DNA of 64,000 bases, from the NCBI GenBank assembly GCA_002350855.1, contig DEFM01000005.1, forward strand, positions 41,524 to 105,523, given 5' to 3'. The position numbers and the translations under genes are program-made. The stretch is from Prevotellaceae bacterium UBA2852. Lineage in GTDB: Bacteria > Bacteroidota > Bacteroidia > Bacteroidales > Bacteroidaceae. The notes beneath the pieces are model-generated. The model saw nothing but the letters and a program-made list of their open reading frames with translations, was not told where the DNA came from and made no database searches. Shown piece after piece: positions 32,171-41,125 of the stretch. How positions within the stretch are numbered: position 1 is the stretch's first letter; every line of letters starts with the position of its first letter.

Positions 32171-33190
32171 TCACTCATTAACTGCACCGCATTTGGGGCA
32201 AGTGCCAAGTGAAGTCAGAGAAGCTCCGCAATTGCCACAAACATATCGGCATCTCATATATCTGCGATATACATACAATAGCAAGGCAATAAAAGATATC
32301 AGGAATATCCATCTAAATACAGGGCTGCTGACAAGCAGGAAAAACTCGAACACCACAACCATCAATGTAAAATGGATTATGATATAAGCTAAAGACTTGA
32401 AGAAACTCGTCTTACCATACAGATCGATAAACTCTGCAATAAACAGAATCAAACTAACCCATACCAACAATACCAGTACAGACATCAAGAAAGGCAAGGC
32501 TAGTGGATTAAGCGTAGGATGGAAGTAATACTCCTGAAGAAACTCCGGAGTGGTATTCTCCAAGGTCTTCAGAAGCACAGCATAAGCAGCTGAATTTATG
32601 AGCAAAAGAATCGGATAGAACGATGAAACTCCCGTCATCAAAGTTCGGAAATAATGATTCTTCCATAACAGCGCCGCAAAAAGAAGAATAAACAGTAAGA
32701 TAATCCACGATTTGCCAATTACCGCATGCACCGACTTTATGATAATAATAATCTTGGATATGGGTTCGTCCGGAACAACACTGCTCAACAGAGTTTGCTC
32801 ATCCACCCAGCCCATAAGATGCTGGGAACTTGCCACTTTCACCCACACCGTATCAGCACTAAGAGAATCTGCCTCATAAGTGCTTACATGCCGGCAAACA
32901 GCCACGACAATGATATCACCTTTGTAAATGACACTGGGAGCCTGTTGCCAGTCATCGTCACGAGGCAAAAGTATAAGCGAATCCGCTGTTACCTCAAAAT
33001 TTGAATTTTCACCATAGTGATGTGTAAGACGGAACGCAAGGCTGTCAGCTTGCTGAGTTGTAAAACGTATAGTATCCATATCAGGCATTAGAGTGGAGAG
33101 GAGTGCTTCCTCTGCCTCCGAGGTCTGATTCCTGTCGCATGAATAAAAACAAAACGACAACAATACTAAGATTATGTAGATATATCTCAT
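32171..33190 (-). CDS. Membrane lipoprotein-like protein with C-terminal zinc ribbon
   Basis: About 339 residues from ATG 33190 (MRYIYIILVLLSFCFYSCDR); the ATG at 33217 would overlap the U32 gene and weaken the signal. A lipobox-like FYSC suggests lipidation near residue 18. Residues about 30-150 are extracytoplasmic and may hold an SH3-like fold (TVWVKVASSQHLMGWVDEQT). Five or six membrane segments follow, and the protein ends in CGNCGASLTSLGTCPKCG, a two-CxxC zinc ribbon presumably cytoplasmic. No function is recognised. It lies 10 bases after the U32 peptidase gene, so co-transcription is likely. Confidence 0.7.
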   Translation of the reverse strand: MRYIYIILVLLSFCFYSCDRNQTSEAEEALLSTLMPDMDTIRFTTQQADSLAFRLTHHYGENSNFEVTADSLILLPRDDDWQQAPSVIYKGDIIVVAVCRHVSTYEADSLSADTVWVKVASSQHLMGWVDEQTLLSSVVPDEPISKIIIIIKSVHAVIGKSWIILLFILLFAALLWKNHYFRTLMTGVSSFYPILLLINSAAYAVLLKTLENTTPEFLQEYYFHPTLNPLALPFLMSVLVLLVWVSLILFIAEFIDLYGKTSFFKSLAYIIIHFTLMVVVFEFFLLVSSPVFRWIFLISFIALLLYVYRRYMRCRYVCGNCGASLTSLGTCPKCGAVNE

Positions 33191-33200
33191 TAGCTGTAGA

Positions 33201-34973
33201 TTAAGCTTTATATACATTCATCACACAAGCCTTGCAGTCAAATTCAAGACTTAGTCGGGCACCGTTTCGCAACCGCAAGAACAATTGTTTTGGAGGTTCT
33301 GAAGTCAACTGCTGACGACGTGCACACCATCCGAAAGCATAGCGCAAGCAATGGCGGCACTGCATAAGTGGAGAGTGATGAGTTAAGAGTGAAGAATTAT
33401 TGAATGAAGAATTCTGTATTGAAGGATTCCTTTCAAATGAAGAATCATTCTGGTAATCAATTATCTGCGAGTGTTTCCTTACCAGTTCCCTACGCCATTC
33501 CGACAACTTTGATGCGGGAATGAAGTAATTCTTCTCATAGAGCAGGTTTACACTCTTTGCCCTGTAGAAGGTATTACCAAGTCGAGACAGTTCACGACGC
33601 ACATTCTCCGACTGATGAGTACGGGCTAGTTCAGCTGTATAAGGGCAATGTAGTTCTGTAGAATGGCTGTCATCGCACATTGTCAGCACAAATTCTCCCT
33701 CACTATAATCCATTGTAATATCAACAGGAATGAAACGCTCGGCACTCTGTCCTGCCAACACATCGTTGAAATGCTTGTCATGGTTACGATAAACCGTCAT
33801 TCCAGGAAGCAAATCATGAGGCATGACATAAGGATACACCCTACTCTTCTCCACTCTGTTTACACGCAAACCTATGAGCGAACGGTTGCGGTTGAAGAAA
33901 CAGAGTCCGTCACCATTGGTCAATGTCACTCCATCATCAAGGCGCAGATCAATGTACGCTGAACCGCGCTGTTGATTCACTGATGTCACCTTGCCTATCG
34001 GTTCACCTGTAGCCTTTGGAGTATCAAAGGAGAAGATGTCATCGTTTCTGCCATAGAGGAAATAATGGGTAAATCCACGATTGAAAGACTTTCTGACATC
34101 GGGACGGAAAGCATAATCTACGCTTCCCATTGAAGCACGCTGATAACGATCAGGAAATTTCTCACACAATGCATTCAGAGCCTGACTATATGCCGCTGTG
34201 ACATTCTTCACATAACTCATATCTTTCAACCGGCCCTCAATTTTGAATGATCTAACACCAGCCTCAGCCATATCCTCTAAAGCATCTATCTGACAGAGGT
34301 CACGAAGTGAGAGGAGATGTTTGTTGCGAACAATCTTCACCCCTTTTTCATCTTCCAAGTCAAACTCCATACGGCAGACCTGTGCACACTCTCCCCTATT
34401 TGCACTGCGGTCAAACAACACCTCACTCACATAGCACAGTCCGCTAAGGCTCACACAGAGAGCACCATGAACAAACGCCTCAAGACTAACCTCAGGACAT
34501 TGATTATGAATATCCTTAATTTCCTCCAGGGATAGTTCACGAGCAAGAACTATCTGTTCATAACCCTGGCTCAAAAGCATCCGCACCTTGTCCGCAGTGC
34601 GATTATCCATTTGGGTAGAAGCGTGAAGCCTGATACGGCGTTCTGCCGGCAAAGAATTAACCAAATCCCTTACCACAGGGTCTTGCACAATCAATGCATC
34701 CACACCTATCTCCTGCAGCTGCTCTATCAGAGACTTCACTTCTGAGAGTTCATCGCTATGCAGAAGCGTATTAATCGTAACATATACTTTTGCCTTGAAA
34801 CAATGGGCATAGTCCACCAGACGTTTTATGTCATCGACATTGTTTCCCGCAGCTGCACGGGCACCGAATCGCGGCCCGCCTATATACACAGCATCAGCAC
34901 CGTGACGTATAGCCTCGATGCCAATGTCTGCATTACGGGCAGGAGCCAGAAGTTCGAGCGATGTCTTATACAA
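33201..34973 (-). CDS. U32 family peptidase (TrhP/YhbU-like)
   Basis: A 590-residue U32 protein. In characterised relatives these enzymes take part in tRNA wobble-uridine hydroxylation. The N-terminal barrel has SLELLAPARNADIGIEAIRH and GADAVYIGGPRFGARA; the family signature EAFVHGALCVSLSGLCYVSE lies near 165 with further cysteines (RGECAQVCRMEF). The C-terminal Cys motif MQCRHCLRYAFGWC starts near 537. Residues about 509-536 (Ser/Asn/His-rich, SSFNNSSLLTHHSPL) are encoded by a GAAGAATGAAG-type word repeat and look like an in-frame insertion. The gene overlaps the metA end by eight bases. Confidence 0.88.
   Translation of the reverse strand: MYKTSLELLAPARNADIGIEAIRHGADAVYIGGPRFGARAAAGNNVDDIKRLVDYAHCFKAKVYVTINTLLHSDELSEVKSLIEQLQEIGVDALIVQDPVVRDLVNSLPAERRIRLHASTQMDNRTADKVRMLLSQGYEQIVLARELSLEEIKDIHNQCPEVSLEAFVHGALCVSLSGLCYVSEVLFDRSANRGECAQVCRMEFDLEDEKGVKIVRNKHLLSLRDLCQIDALEDMAEAGVRSFKIEGRLKDMSYVKNVTAAYSQALNALCEKFPDRYQRASMGSVDYAFRPDVRKSFNRGFTHYFLYGRNDDIFSFDTPKATGEPIGKVTSVNQQRGSAYIDLRLDDGVTLTNGDGLCFFNRNRSLIGLRVNRVEKSRVYPYVMPHDLLPGMTVYRNHDKHFNDVLAGQSAERFIPVDITMDYSEGEFVLTMCDDSHSTELHCPYTAELARTHQSENVRRELSRLGNTFYRAKSVNLLYEKNYFIPASKLSEWRRELVRKHSQIIDYQNDSSFERNPSIQNSSFNNSSLLTHHSPLMQCRHCLRYAFGWCARRQQLTSEPPKQLFLRLRNGARLSLEFDCKACVMNVYKA
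33366..33449. repeat. AGTGAAGAAT word-repeat insertion inside the U32 gene
   Basis: 84 bases (28 codons) of GAGAGTGATGAGTTAAGAGT, GAATGAAGAATTC and related words; the frame is kept. Confidence 0.8.
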
Positions 34974-35922
34974 TGTCGTTTATATTGAATGGAGTTGTCT
35001 GGTAAACGTAGTAGTTGAGCCAATTTGTGAAGAGAAGGTTGGCGTGAGCACGCCAGCGCACCATCGGACCAAGCTCAGGATTGTCATCACGATAATAATG
35101 CTGAGGGATGTCTATTGGCAAACCCTTAGCCAAATCTCTTCTATACTCACCGTCAAGAGTGAGAGGAGCATACTCGCTGTGGCCTGTAATGAAGAAGTCA
35201 CGACCATCGCGAGCCATCACTATATGCACACCAGCATCGTCGCTCTCGGAGATAATATGCAGCAGATTGTCAGTACCATCTACACTCTGCTTGCTCAGTT
35301 CCTCGTTTTTCTTCTCTATGTCGGCACGCAGTATTTCGCTGTGACGGCTATGAGGAGCATAGAACTCATCATCAAATCCGCGGAATATCGGAAGTGAAGG
35401 CTGGAGGATATGGTGACGAAACACACCAAAGACTTTCTTCTCAGTTGAGTACTTTGGAATTCCGTAGAAATGGTATAGTGCTGCCTGGGCTGCCCAGCAG
35501 ATATAGCAGGTGGACTGAACATGATGATATGCCCAGTTAAACACATCCTGAAGTTCAGACCAATATGTCACATCCTCGTAATCCATGTGCTCAAGAGGAG
35601 CACCGGTCACAATCAATCCGTCGTACTTCTCTTGACGCATCTCCTCAAAATCACGGTAGAATGCCATCATGTGCTCAACGGGGGTGTTCTTGGAGGTATG
35701 GCTCTTAATCTTCATAAAATCAATCTCCACCTGCAAAGGAGTATTCGACAGAATACGTATGAAATCCGTTTCCGTCGTTATCTTGATGGGCATAAGATTA
35801 AGAATAGCAAGGCGCAGCGGACGTATATCCTGTCCGCTGGCCCTGGTACTGTCCATTACGAATATGTTTTCCTGCTTGAGCAATTCAATTGCCGGCAGGC
35901 GGTCAGGTAGTTTTAGTGGCAT
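34966..35922 (-). CDS. metA: Homoserine O-acyltransferase (MetA)
   Basis: A 318-residue enzyme that activates homoserine with a succinyl or acetyl group for methionine synthesis. MPLKLPDRLPAIELLKQENI, the catalytic Cys in STCYICWAAQAALYHFYGIP (near 142), DEFYAPHSRHSEI with the catalytic His, and GHSEYAPLTLDGEYRRD near 235 all fit. Acetyl- versus succinyl-CoA preference cannot be told by eye. The gene overlaps the U32 gene by eight bases. Confidence 0.95.
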   Translation of the reverse strand: MPLKLPDRLPAIELLKQENIFVMDSTRASGQDIRPLRLAILNLMPIKITTETDFIRILSNTPLQVEIDFMKIKSHTSKNTPVEHMMAFYRDFEEMRQEKYDGLIVTGAPLEHMDYEDVTYWSELQDVFNWAYHHVQSTCYICWAAQAALYHFYGIPKYSTEKKVFGVFRHHILQPSLPIFRGFDDEFYAPHSRHSEILRADIEKKNEELSKQSVDGTDNLLHIISESDDAGVHIVMARDGRDFFITGHSEYAPLTLDGEYRRDLAKGLPIDIPQHYYRDDNPELGPMVRWRAHANLLFTNWLNYYVYQTTPFNINDIV

Positions 35923-35938
35923 AATGTATTAACTTTAG

Positions 35939-36067
35939 GACCCACCCCCTTACCCCTCCCTTGTAGAGAGGGGAGTAGTTACTCCGTTAATCGGAATAGT
36001 TAGGGAATCTGTCCGAATGGCTTGTATATACTCCCCGCCCTACAAGGGAGGGGCAAGGGGGAGGGTC
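35939..36067. repeat. Inverted pair of GC-rich palindromic elements (copies 11 and 12)
   Basis: Copy 11 (35939-35982) and copy 12 (36029-36067) face each other in the same relative orientation as copies 8 and 9, with only 46 bases between them and no gene. Copy 12 and copy 9 share 30 identical bases. Confidence 0.9.
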
Positions 36068-36073
36068 TGCCTT

Positions 36074-38128
36074 TTACCAAATGGTTACACGCTTGTCCTT
36101 CGGGACGAAGAGAGGATCTTTCTCTGTGATTCCGAATGCCTCGTACCAAGCATCGATATGTGGCAATGCGCCGTTCACGCGCCATTCACCAAGAGAGTGA
36201 GGGTCACGTGTTGTAAGGTCACGCATAGCTTCCTCAGTGATATTCTGTGCCCATACTCCGGCGTAAGCAAGGAAGAAACGCTGTTCAGGAGTGAATCCGT
36301 CAACAGTTTCTGCAACCTTTTTGCCTTCAGCCTTAGCCTTGCGCTGTGCATTCTGGAAAGCATAGTATGCCACCTGCAGACCTCCGTGGTCAGCGAGGTT
36401 TTCGCCAAGAGTGAGACTACCATTTGCGTGAAGACCTGGGAGCACTTCTATCTTATTAAAGAAATCTGTCATCACCTTCGCACGTTCATTGAACTTGTCA
36501 CCATCACCTTCTGCCCACCAGTCGCGGAAGTTACCTTCCTTGTCAAACTGACGTCCCTGGTCGTCAAATCCGTGAGTCATTTCATGTCCGATTACCACAC
36601 CGATTGCTCCGTAGTTGAATGCATCGTCAGCTTCCATGTCGAAGAACGGATATTGCAGGATACCTGCAGGGAAGCAGATTTCGTTGGTAGTCGGGTTATA
36701 GTATGCATTCACTGTCTGTGGAGTCATGTACCATTCATCCGGATCAACTGGTTTGCCATATTTCTCCTCAACTTCTTTCTGCTGTGCCCAAGTACGTACC
36801 ATACGCATTGTAGTATAGAGATTCTGCTTAGGATCGATAGTGAGTTTGCTGTAGTCCTTCCACTTGTCAGGATAACCAATCTTTACATAGAAGGCAGCAA
36901 GCTTTTCCTTGGCATAAGCCTTGGTGCTGTCGCTCATCCATTCCTGTGCGTCAATACGCTCTGCAAGAGCTTCCTGGAGGTTCTTAACAAGTTCCTCCAT
37001 ACGTGCCTTGTTCTCGGCAGGGAAGTATTTCTTTACATACATCTCACCGACAGCCTCACCAAGCACGCCGCTGACTGTGGAAACAGAACGCTTCCAACGT
37101 GGTTGTGGTTCCTGCTGACCGCGCATTGTACGGCTGTAGAAGTCGAAGTTCTGGTTAAAGACATCGTCACCCAGCACACTTGCATTGGCATCGAGAAGAT
37201 TCCACTGCATCCAGTCCTTAATCTGACGCAAGTCTGTCTCATTCAGAATCTTTACAGCTTCCTTAAGAGCCTCAGGCTGACCTACAGAGAGTTCCTTCAG
37301 TCCGTCAATAAGATTGATATGGAAGAAACGGTCCCAGTCATAACCTGCATATTCAGCCTTGAACTCATCATAAGTCATCTTATGGTAGTTGCTTGCAGGG
37401 TCACGAAGTTCCACACGACTCTTTGAAGCCTTTGCCATACGGGTTTCGATAGCCATCACTGACTGCATCTTACGTTCAGCAGTAACTGCATCGTCACCTA
37501 CCAGCTGGAACATCTTCACAACGTGAATCTTGAATGCTTCACGGATTTTCTTGAAAGACTCTTCGTCACTGAGATAGTATTCCTTCTGACCCATAGAAAG
37601 ACCGCTCTGACCCAGTTCTACCAAGTTGTTCTTGGAGTCCATCATATCAGCATCAATTCCACAACCCCAAAGTTCACCGGCACCCTTGAATGAGTTTTCA
37701 ACCATCAACTTAAGAGCTGCATCACGGTCAGTGAGAGCTTCAATTACATCAAGATCGGGTTTGATTGGTGATATACCATCCTTATTCTGACGAGTTGAAT
37801 CCATCAGCATTTCATAAAGGTCACCAATCTTCTGACCTACACTACCTGGTTCCTGCTTTTCCTTTGCAAGTTCCAAAATGAGTTCCTTGATTTGTTCACG
37901 GTTATTCTCTGCTACAGCATCAAAAGAGCCGAAGCGTGAATACTCTGGCTTGAGAGGATTGTTCTTAATCCATCCTCCACAAGCATACTTGTAGAAATCT
38001 GTACCGGGAGCAGCTGTTGTATCCATATTCTCCAGATGGATGCCGATTCCCTGTTCTGCTGAGTTGTTTCCACAGCCAATCATTGTCATTGCCATAGCAA
38101 ATAACGATAATGTTTGTTTAATGTTCAT
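36074..38128 (-). CDS. M13 family metallopeptidase (neprilysin/PepO-like) lipoprotein
   Basis: About 684 residues from ATG 38128 (MNIKQTLSLFAMAMTMIGCG), giving a lipoprotein signal with lipobox MIGC; the longer upstream frame is only leader. M13 zinc peptidase motifs are complete: GVVIGHEMTHGFDDQGRQFD (HExxH), SLTLGENLADHGGLQVAYYA (third ligand Glu) and the C-terminal RVNGALPHIDAWYEAFGI. The N-terminal cap domain starts GTDFYKYACGGWIKNN. It likely degrades peptides at the periplasmic or outer membrane face. A TAACTTTG -7 box precedes it. Confidence 0.93.
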   Translation of the reverse strand: MNIKQTLSLFAMAMTMIGCGNNSAEQGIGIHLENMDTTAAPGTDFYKYACGGWIKNNPLKPEYSRFGSFDAVAENNREQIKELILELAKEKQEPGSVGQKIGDLYEMLMDSTRQNKDGISPIKPDLDVIEALTDRDAALKLMVENSFKGAGELWGCGIDADMMDSKNNLVELGQSGLSMGQKEYYLSDEESFKKIREAFKIHVVKMFQLVGDDAVTAERKMQSVMAIETRMAKASKSRVELRDPASNYHKMTYDEFKAEYAGYDWDRFFHINLIDGLKELSVGQPEALKEAVKILNETDLRQIKDWMQWNLLDANASVLGDDVFNQNFDFYSRTMRGQQEPQPRWKRSVSTVSGVLGEAVGEMYVKKYFPAENKARMEELVKNLQEALAERIDAQEWMSDSTKAYAKEKLAAFYVKIGYPDKWKDYSKLTIDPKQNLYTTMRMVRTWAQQKEVEEKYGKPVDPDEWYMTPQTVNAYYNPTTNEICFPAGILQYPFFDMEADDAFNYGAIGVVIGHEMTHGFDDQGRQFDKEGNFRDWWAEGDGDKFNERAKVMTDFFNKIEVLPGLHANGSLTLGENLADHGGLQVAYYAFQNAQRKAKAEGKKVAETVDGFTPEQRFFLAYAGVWAQNITEEAMRDLTTRDPHSLGEWRVNGALPHIDAWYEAFGITEKDPLFVPKDKRVTIW

Positions 38129-38155
38129 ATTATTTAGATTTTTATAATATCGGTG

Positions 38156-38252
38156 CAAAGTTAAGAATAAGCGAGGGAAAAGCCAAATTAATTTGAGCTT
38201 TTCCGAGCGTGAGTAACTTGGAGCGCAGCTCAACGTTAAGAATAAGCAAGAG
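38156..38252 (-). promoter_or_regulatory. M13 gene promoter with flanking repeats and hairpin
   Basis: The minus-strand TAACTTTG (38163-38156) is 28 bases before the ATG. Upstream, GGAAAAGC...AAATTAATTT...GCTTTTCC (38177-38205) forms a hairpin, and GTTAAGAATAAGC occurs twice, near 38160 and 38234. Confidence 0.6.
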
Positions 38253-38325
38253 CAATACAAAATAAAACTCCTTTTTTATTTTTATTGCCGAAAGATAACA
38301 CACTCCACCCTTCACTCTTCACATT

Positions 38326-40365
38326 CTATCCCTGTAACTTCTCCAGTTGCAGGGATTTTTGTTCCCAGTCAGTTACGGCTGCGTTGAGTTGCTTGCGAAG
38401 ATCTGCGTGGAGAGTGAAAAGTGATGAATCTGCGGCACCTTCAGGCGTGGAGAGTTTGTCCTCAAGCTTGGAAATGTCTTCTTCAAGTTTGAATATAAGT
38501 TCTTCACATTCAGCGACAGCCTTCTCTGCACGTCGGATTTCACGATTTCGTTCCTTCTGCTCAGCGTAGGACAAGACCCCCTCCCGACCTCCTCCGTAAT
38601 GGGGATGAGTAGTTACCTGCTGTCCAGAAAGACCTTGTCCAGAAGGAGAAGCTTTCTCTGTTGACGTTCTATGATTAACGTCTGAATCAACACCAGTTAT
38701 CTCCGCTTCCTCTCTGCGTTTTTTATCAAGGTAGTCGTAAATGCCACCAATATGCTCACGCACCTTGCCTCCACCAAACTCATAGACACGACTAACCAAA
38801 CCATCGAGGAATTCACGGTCATGACTGACTATGATGGCAGTGCCGTCAAAAGCCTTAATCGCCTGCTTCAGCACATCTTTCGACATCATGTCAAGGTGGT
38901 TCGTAGGTTCGTCAAGAATTAGAAAATTGACTGGCTGCAAAAGCAACCGTATCATAGCCAGTCGGCTGCGTTCACCTCCCGACAGCACTTTCACGAATTT
39001 ATCACTGGCTTCTCCGCCAAACATAAAAGCACCAAGCAAATCACGTATTTTTGTACGGATCTCACCACGTGCAACCCTGTCAATCGTATCAAATACGGTG
39101 ATGTTACCGTCAAGCAGCTGTGCCTGATTCTGAGCGAAATAGCCAATCTGCACATTATGACCTACTTTCAAGTTCCCGTCAAACGGAATCTCTCCCATGA
39201 TACATTTTACCAGCGTTGACTTACCTTCACCGTTATTACCCACAAAAGCCACCTTCTCTCCACGGCGAATAGTGAGGTTTACATGATCAAAAACAAGATG
39301 TGTGGAAGAGGTCAATACTCCCCCTCTATTGGAGGGGGTTGGGGGGAGGCTTTGATAACTCTTTGCAACCTCATCACATATCACAGGGAAGTCGCCACTG
39401 CGTTCGCAAGGAGGGAACTTAAGGTGTAGGTGCGATGTATCCACTTCGTCAATCTCTATCGGCACGATTTTCTCAAGCATCTTGATACGGCTCTGCACCT
39501 GATTGCTCTTAGTAGGTTTGTAGCGGAAACGCTCTATGAAATCCTTTGCCTCAGCAATTTCCTTCTGCTGATTCTCGTAAGCACGGATCTGAGTTTCTCG
39601 GCGTTCATCGCGCAGAATCACATACTGATCATATTTCACCTTGTAGTCGTTGATCCGTCCACAAGTTATCTCTATTGTACGATTGGTAACATTATTGATA
39701 AAAGCGCGGTCGTGACTGACCAGAATCACAGCATTGGCACGTTGGGCAAGGAATTGTTCCAGCCACTGAATCGAACCGATGTCGAGGTGGTTCGTAGGTT
39801 CGTCGAGAAGCAAAAGATCCGGCTTCTGCAGCAGCAGTTTCGCCAACTCTATTCGCATACGCCAACCACCGGAGAACTCGCTCGTAGGACGGTTGAAGTC
39901 TTCACGGCGGAATCCGAGACCCTGCAACGTACGTTCAAGTTCGGCATGGTAATTCTGCCCACCCATCATCGCCAGGCGGTCGTTCTCATGAGTAAAGGTC
40001 TCCACGAGCTGCATATATTCCTCCGATTCGTAATCGGTGCGTTCTGCCAATTGCTGGTTCAGGTCGTCGATATGCTGTTGCAGCTCGCTGATATGAGCAA
40101 AGGCCGTCTCTGCCTCCTCCATCACCGTCCGTTCATCACTCAGCACCATCACCTGTGGCAGATAGCCCACGGTCACGTCTTTCTGTCGCGACACTGTTCC
40201 CCTCGTTGGCTGTTGCATCCCAGCGATTATCTTCAGCATCGTAGACTTCCCTGCCCCATTCTTACCAACCAGAGCAATCCTGTCCTTAGGATTCACCACA
40301 AAACTCACGTCCGTCAGCAACGGACGTGCGCTAAACTCCACACATATATTATCTATTGAAACCAT
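38326..40365 (-). CDS. ABC-F family ATP-binding protein
   Basis: About 679 residues from ATG 40365 (MVSIDNICVEFSARPLLTDV); an upstream TTG at 40398 is in the -7 box TAAATTTG. Two ABC domains without membrane parts: Walker A GKNGAGKST near 40, signature FSGGWRMRIELAKLLLQKP, Walker B LLLLDEPTNHLD; the second has GNNGEGKST and LSGGERSRLAMIRLLLQP with LILDEPTNHLD. ABC-F proteins act on ribosomes. Two palindromic elements are translated in frame: residues about 338-350 (LPPTPSNRGGVLTSS region) just before the second ABC domain, and about 583-597 (VTTHPHYGGGREGV) in the C-terminal coiled coil. Both lie in linkers, so function is probably kept. Confidence 0.92.
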   Translation of the reverse strand: MVSIDNICVEFSARPLLTDVSFVVNPKDRIALVGKNGAGKSTMLKIIAGMQQPTRGTVSRQKDVTVGYLPQVMVLSDERTVMEEAETAFAHISELQQHIDDLNQQLAERTDYESEEYMQLVETFTHENDRLAMMGGQNYHAELERTLQGLGFRREDFNRPTSEFSGGWRMRIELAKLLLQKPDLLLLDEPTNHLDIGSIQWLEQFLAQRANAVILVSHDRAFINNVTNRTIEITCGRINDYKVKYDQYVILRDERRETQIRAYENQQKEIAEAKDFIERFRYKPTKSNQVQSRIKMLEKIVPIEIDEVDTSHLHLKFPPCERSGDFPVICDEVAKSYQSLPPTPSNRGGVLTSSTHLVFDHVNLTIRRGEKVAFVGNNGEGKSTLVKCIMGEIPFDGNLKVGHNVQIGYFAQNQAQLLDGNITVFDTIDRVARGEIRTKIRDLLGAFMFGGEASDKFVKVLSGGERSRLAMIRLLLQPVNFLILDEPTNHLDMMSKDVLKQAIKAFDGTAIIVSHDREFLDGLVSRVYEFGGGKVREHIGGIYDYLDKKRREEAEITGVDSDVNHRTSTEKASPSGQGLSGQQVTTHPHYGGGREGVLSYAEQKERNREIRRAEKAVAECEELIFKLEEDISKLEDKLSTPEGAADSSLFTLHADLRKQLNAAVTDWEQKSLQLEKLQG
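38575..38617 (+). repeat. GC-rich palindromic element, copy 13 (in frame, ABC-F)
   Basis: GACCCCCTCCCGACCTCCTC, CGTAATGGGGATGAGTAGTTACC, a diverged copy keeping the AGTAGTTAC tail. Confidence 0.8.
39316..39353 (-). repeat. GC-rich palindromic element, copy 14 (in frame, ABC-F)
   Basis: TACTCCCCCTCTATTGGAGG, GGGTTGGGGGGAGGC; opposite orientation to copy 13. Confidence 0.85.
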
Positions 40366-40708
40366 CTCGTTTTCCGTATATTTGCTTTGAACCTGCAAAT
40401 TTACAGATTTTTGGCTGAATTATACAACAAACACTACAATAAAGACGACTGACAATTTGAATAATCACTTTGCAAACTACAACACACAGAAAAAAAGTTT
40501 TGTCCACAGTAAAAAAATATTTTCCCCATGGACAAAACATAAAAAAACGTAGTTTATTATCTACATAGTCTGAAATGAGACATTCTATTTAGCCAATACC
40601 TTTCTTATCTGCCCGTTACTCATACGAATAAGGTTCAGTCCTTTCTGAGGCTTGGAAAGCTTCCTGCCATTCATGTCATAGACGTTAATCGTTTCCGCTT
40701 CTTCGCTC
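40215..40708. repeat. 494-bp segment duplicated at 46406-46899
   Basis: The first 150 bases of the ABC-F gene, its promoter region and the 3' end of a surface-protein remnant recur without gaps, with few substitutions, 6191 bases to the right in the same orientation. Confidence 0.95.
40497..40538. promoter_or_regulatory. GTTTTGTCCA inverted repeat
   Basis: GTTTTGTCCA (40497-40506) and TGGACAAAAC (40529-40538) flank 22 AT-rich bases; conserved in the duplicate at 46688-46729. It could be an operator for the ABC-F gene or a terminator-like stem. Confidence 0.5.
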
Positions 40709-40905
40709 GTCGTTGACGTTATTGCTGTTTCCTCACCTATAGCAACAATTTTGCCGAAATCCTTCCATCCGTCAACTGCCTTGTATGCTTCGACAGATGC
40801 TGCGGGGACATGAAGAGTGGCTTTATCAATTCCTTCAAACATAAATGCCGTATAAGCGGTGTTTGGAACAACTTCCGCATAGCAATATACATCTTTTAGA
40901 CTAGT
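40585..40905 (-). pseudogene. 3' remnant of a BspA-like leucine-rich-repeat surface protein
   Basis: The minus strand gives about 106 residues with the end of a BspA-type LRR (LHVPAASVEAYKAVDGWKDF, GKIVAIG) and a T9SS-like tail (NVYDMNGRKLSKPQKGLNLI). No start, signal peptide or LRR body is found upstream: 40906-41125 holds only short open pieces in other frames. The gene is therefore a C-terminal fragment. Confidence 0.7.
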
Positions 40906-41125
40906 ACAATGACAGTATCTCTTGCGCCCAGACCATCGTAATCGGCTGAGATGGGGAACTGGCAGCACAGATTGCCGATGGCATCATCATCGAGAGTGAC
41001 AGTCAACTCTAGTTCAATAGCCATGCGTCGCTCACTATAGCTGAGATTCCAGATTCATTCCCCCAGAACGGCATTCACCACCGTTCGAATCTCATCTTGT
41101 GTGCGCCATATGGAATCGTAGCCAA

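Noticed and set aside
40366..40398. Longer N-terminus of the ABC-F protein from a TTG start
   Set aside because: It overlaps the TAAATTTG -7 box; the family start motif follows the ATG at 40365.
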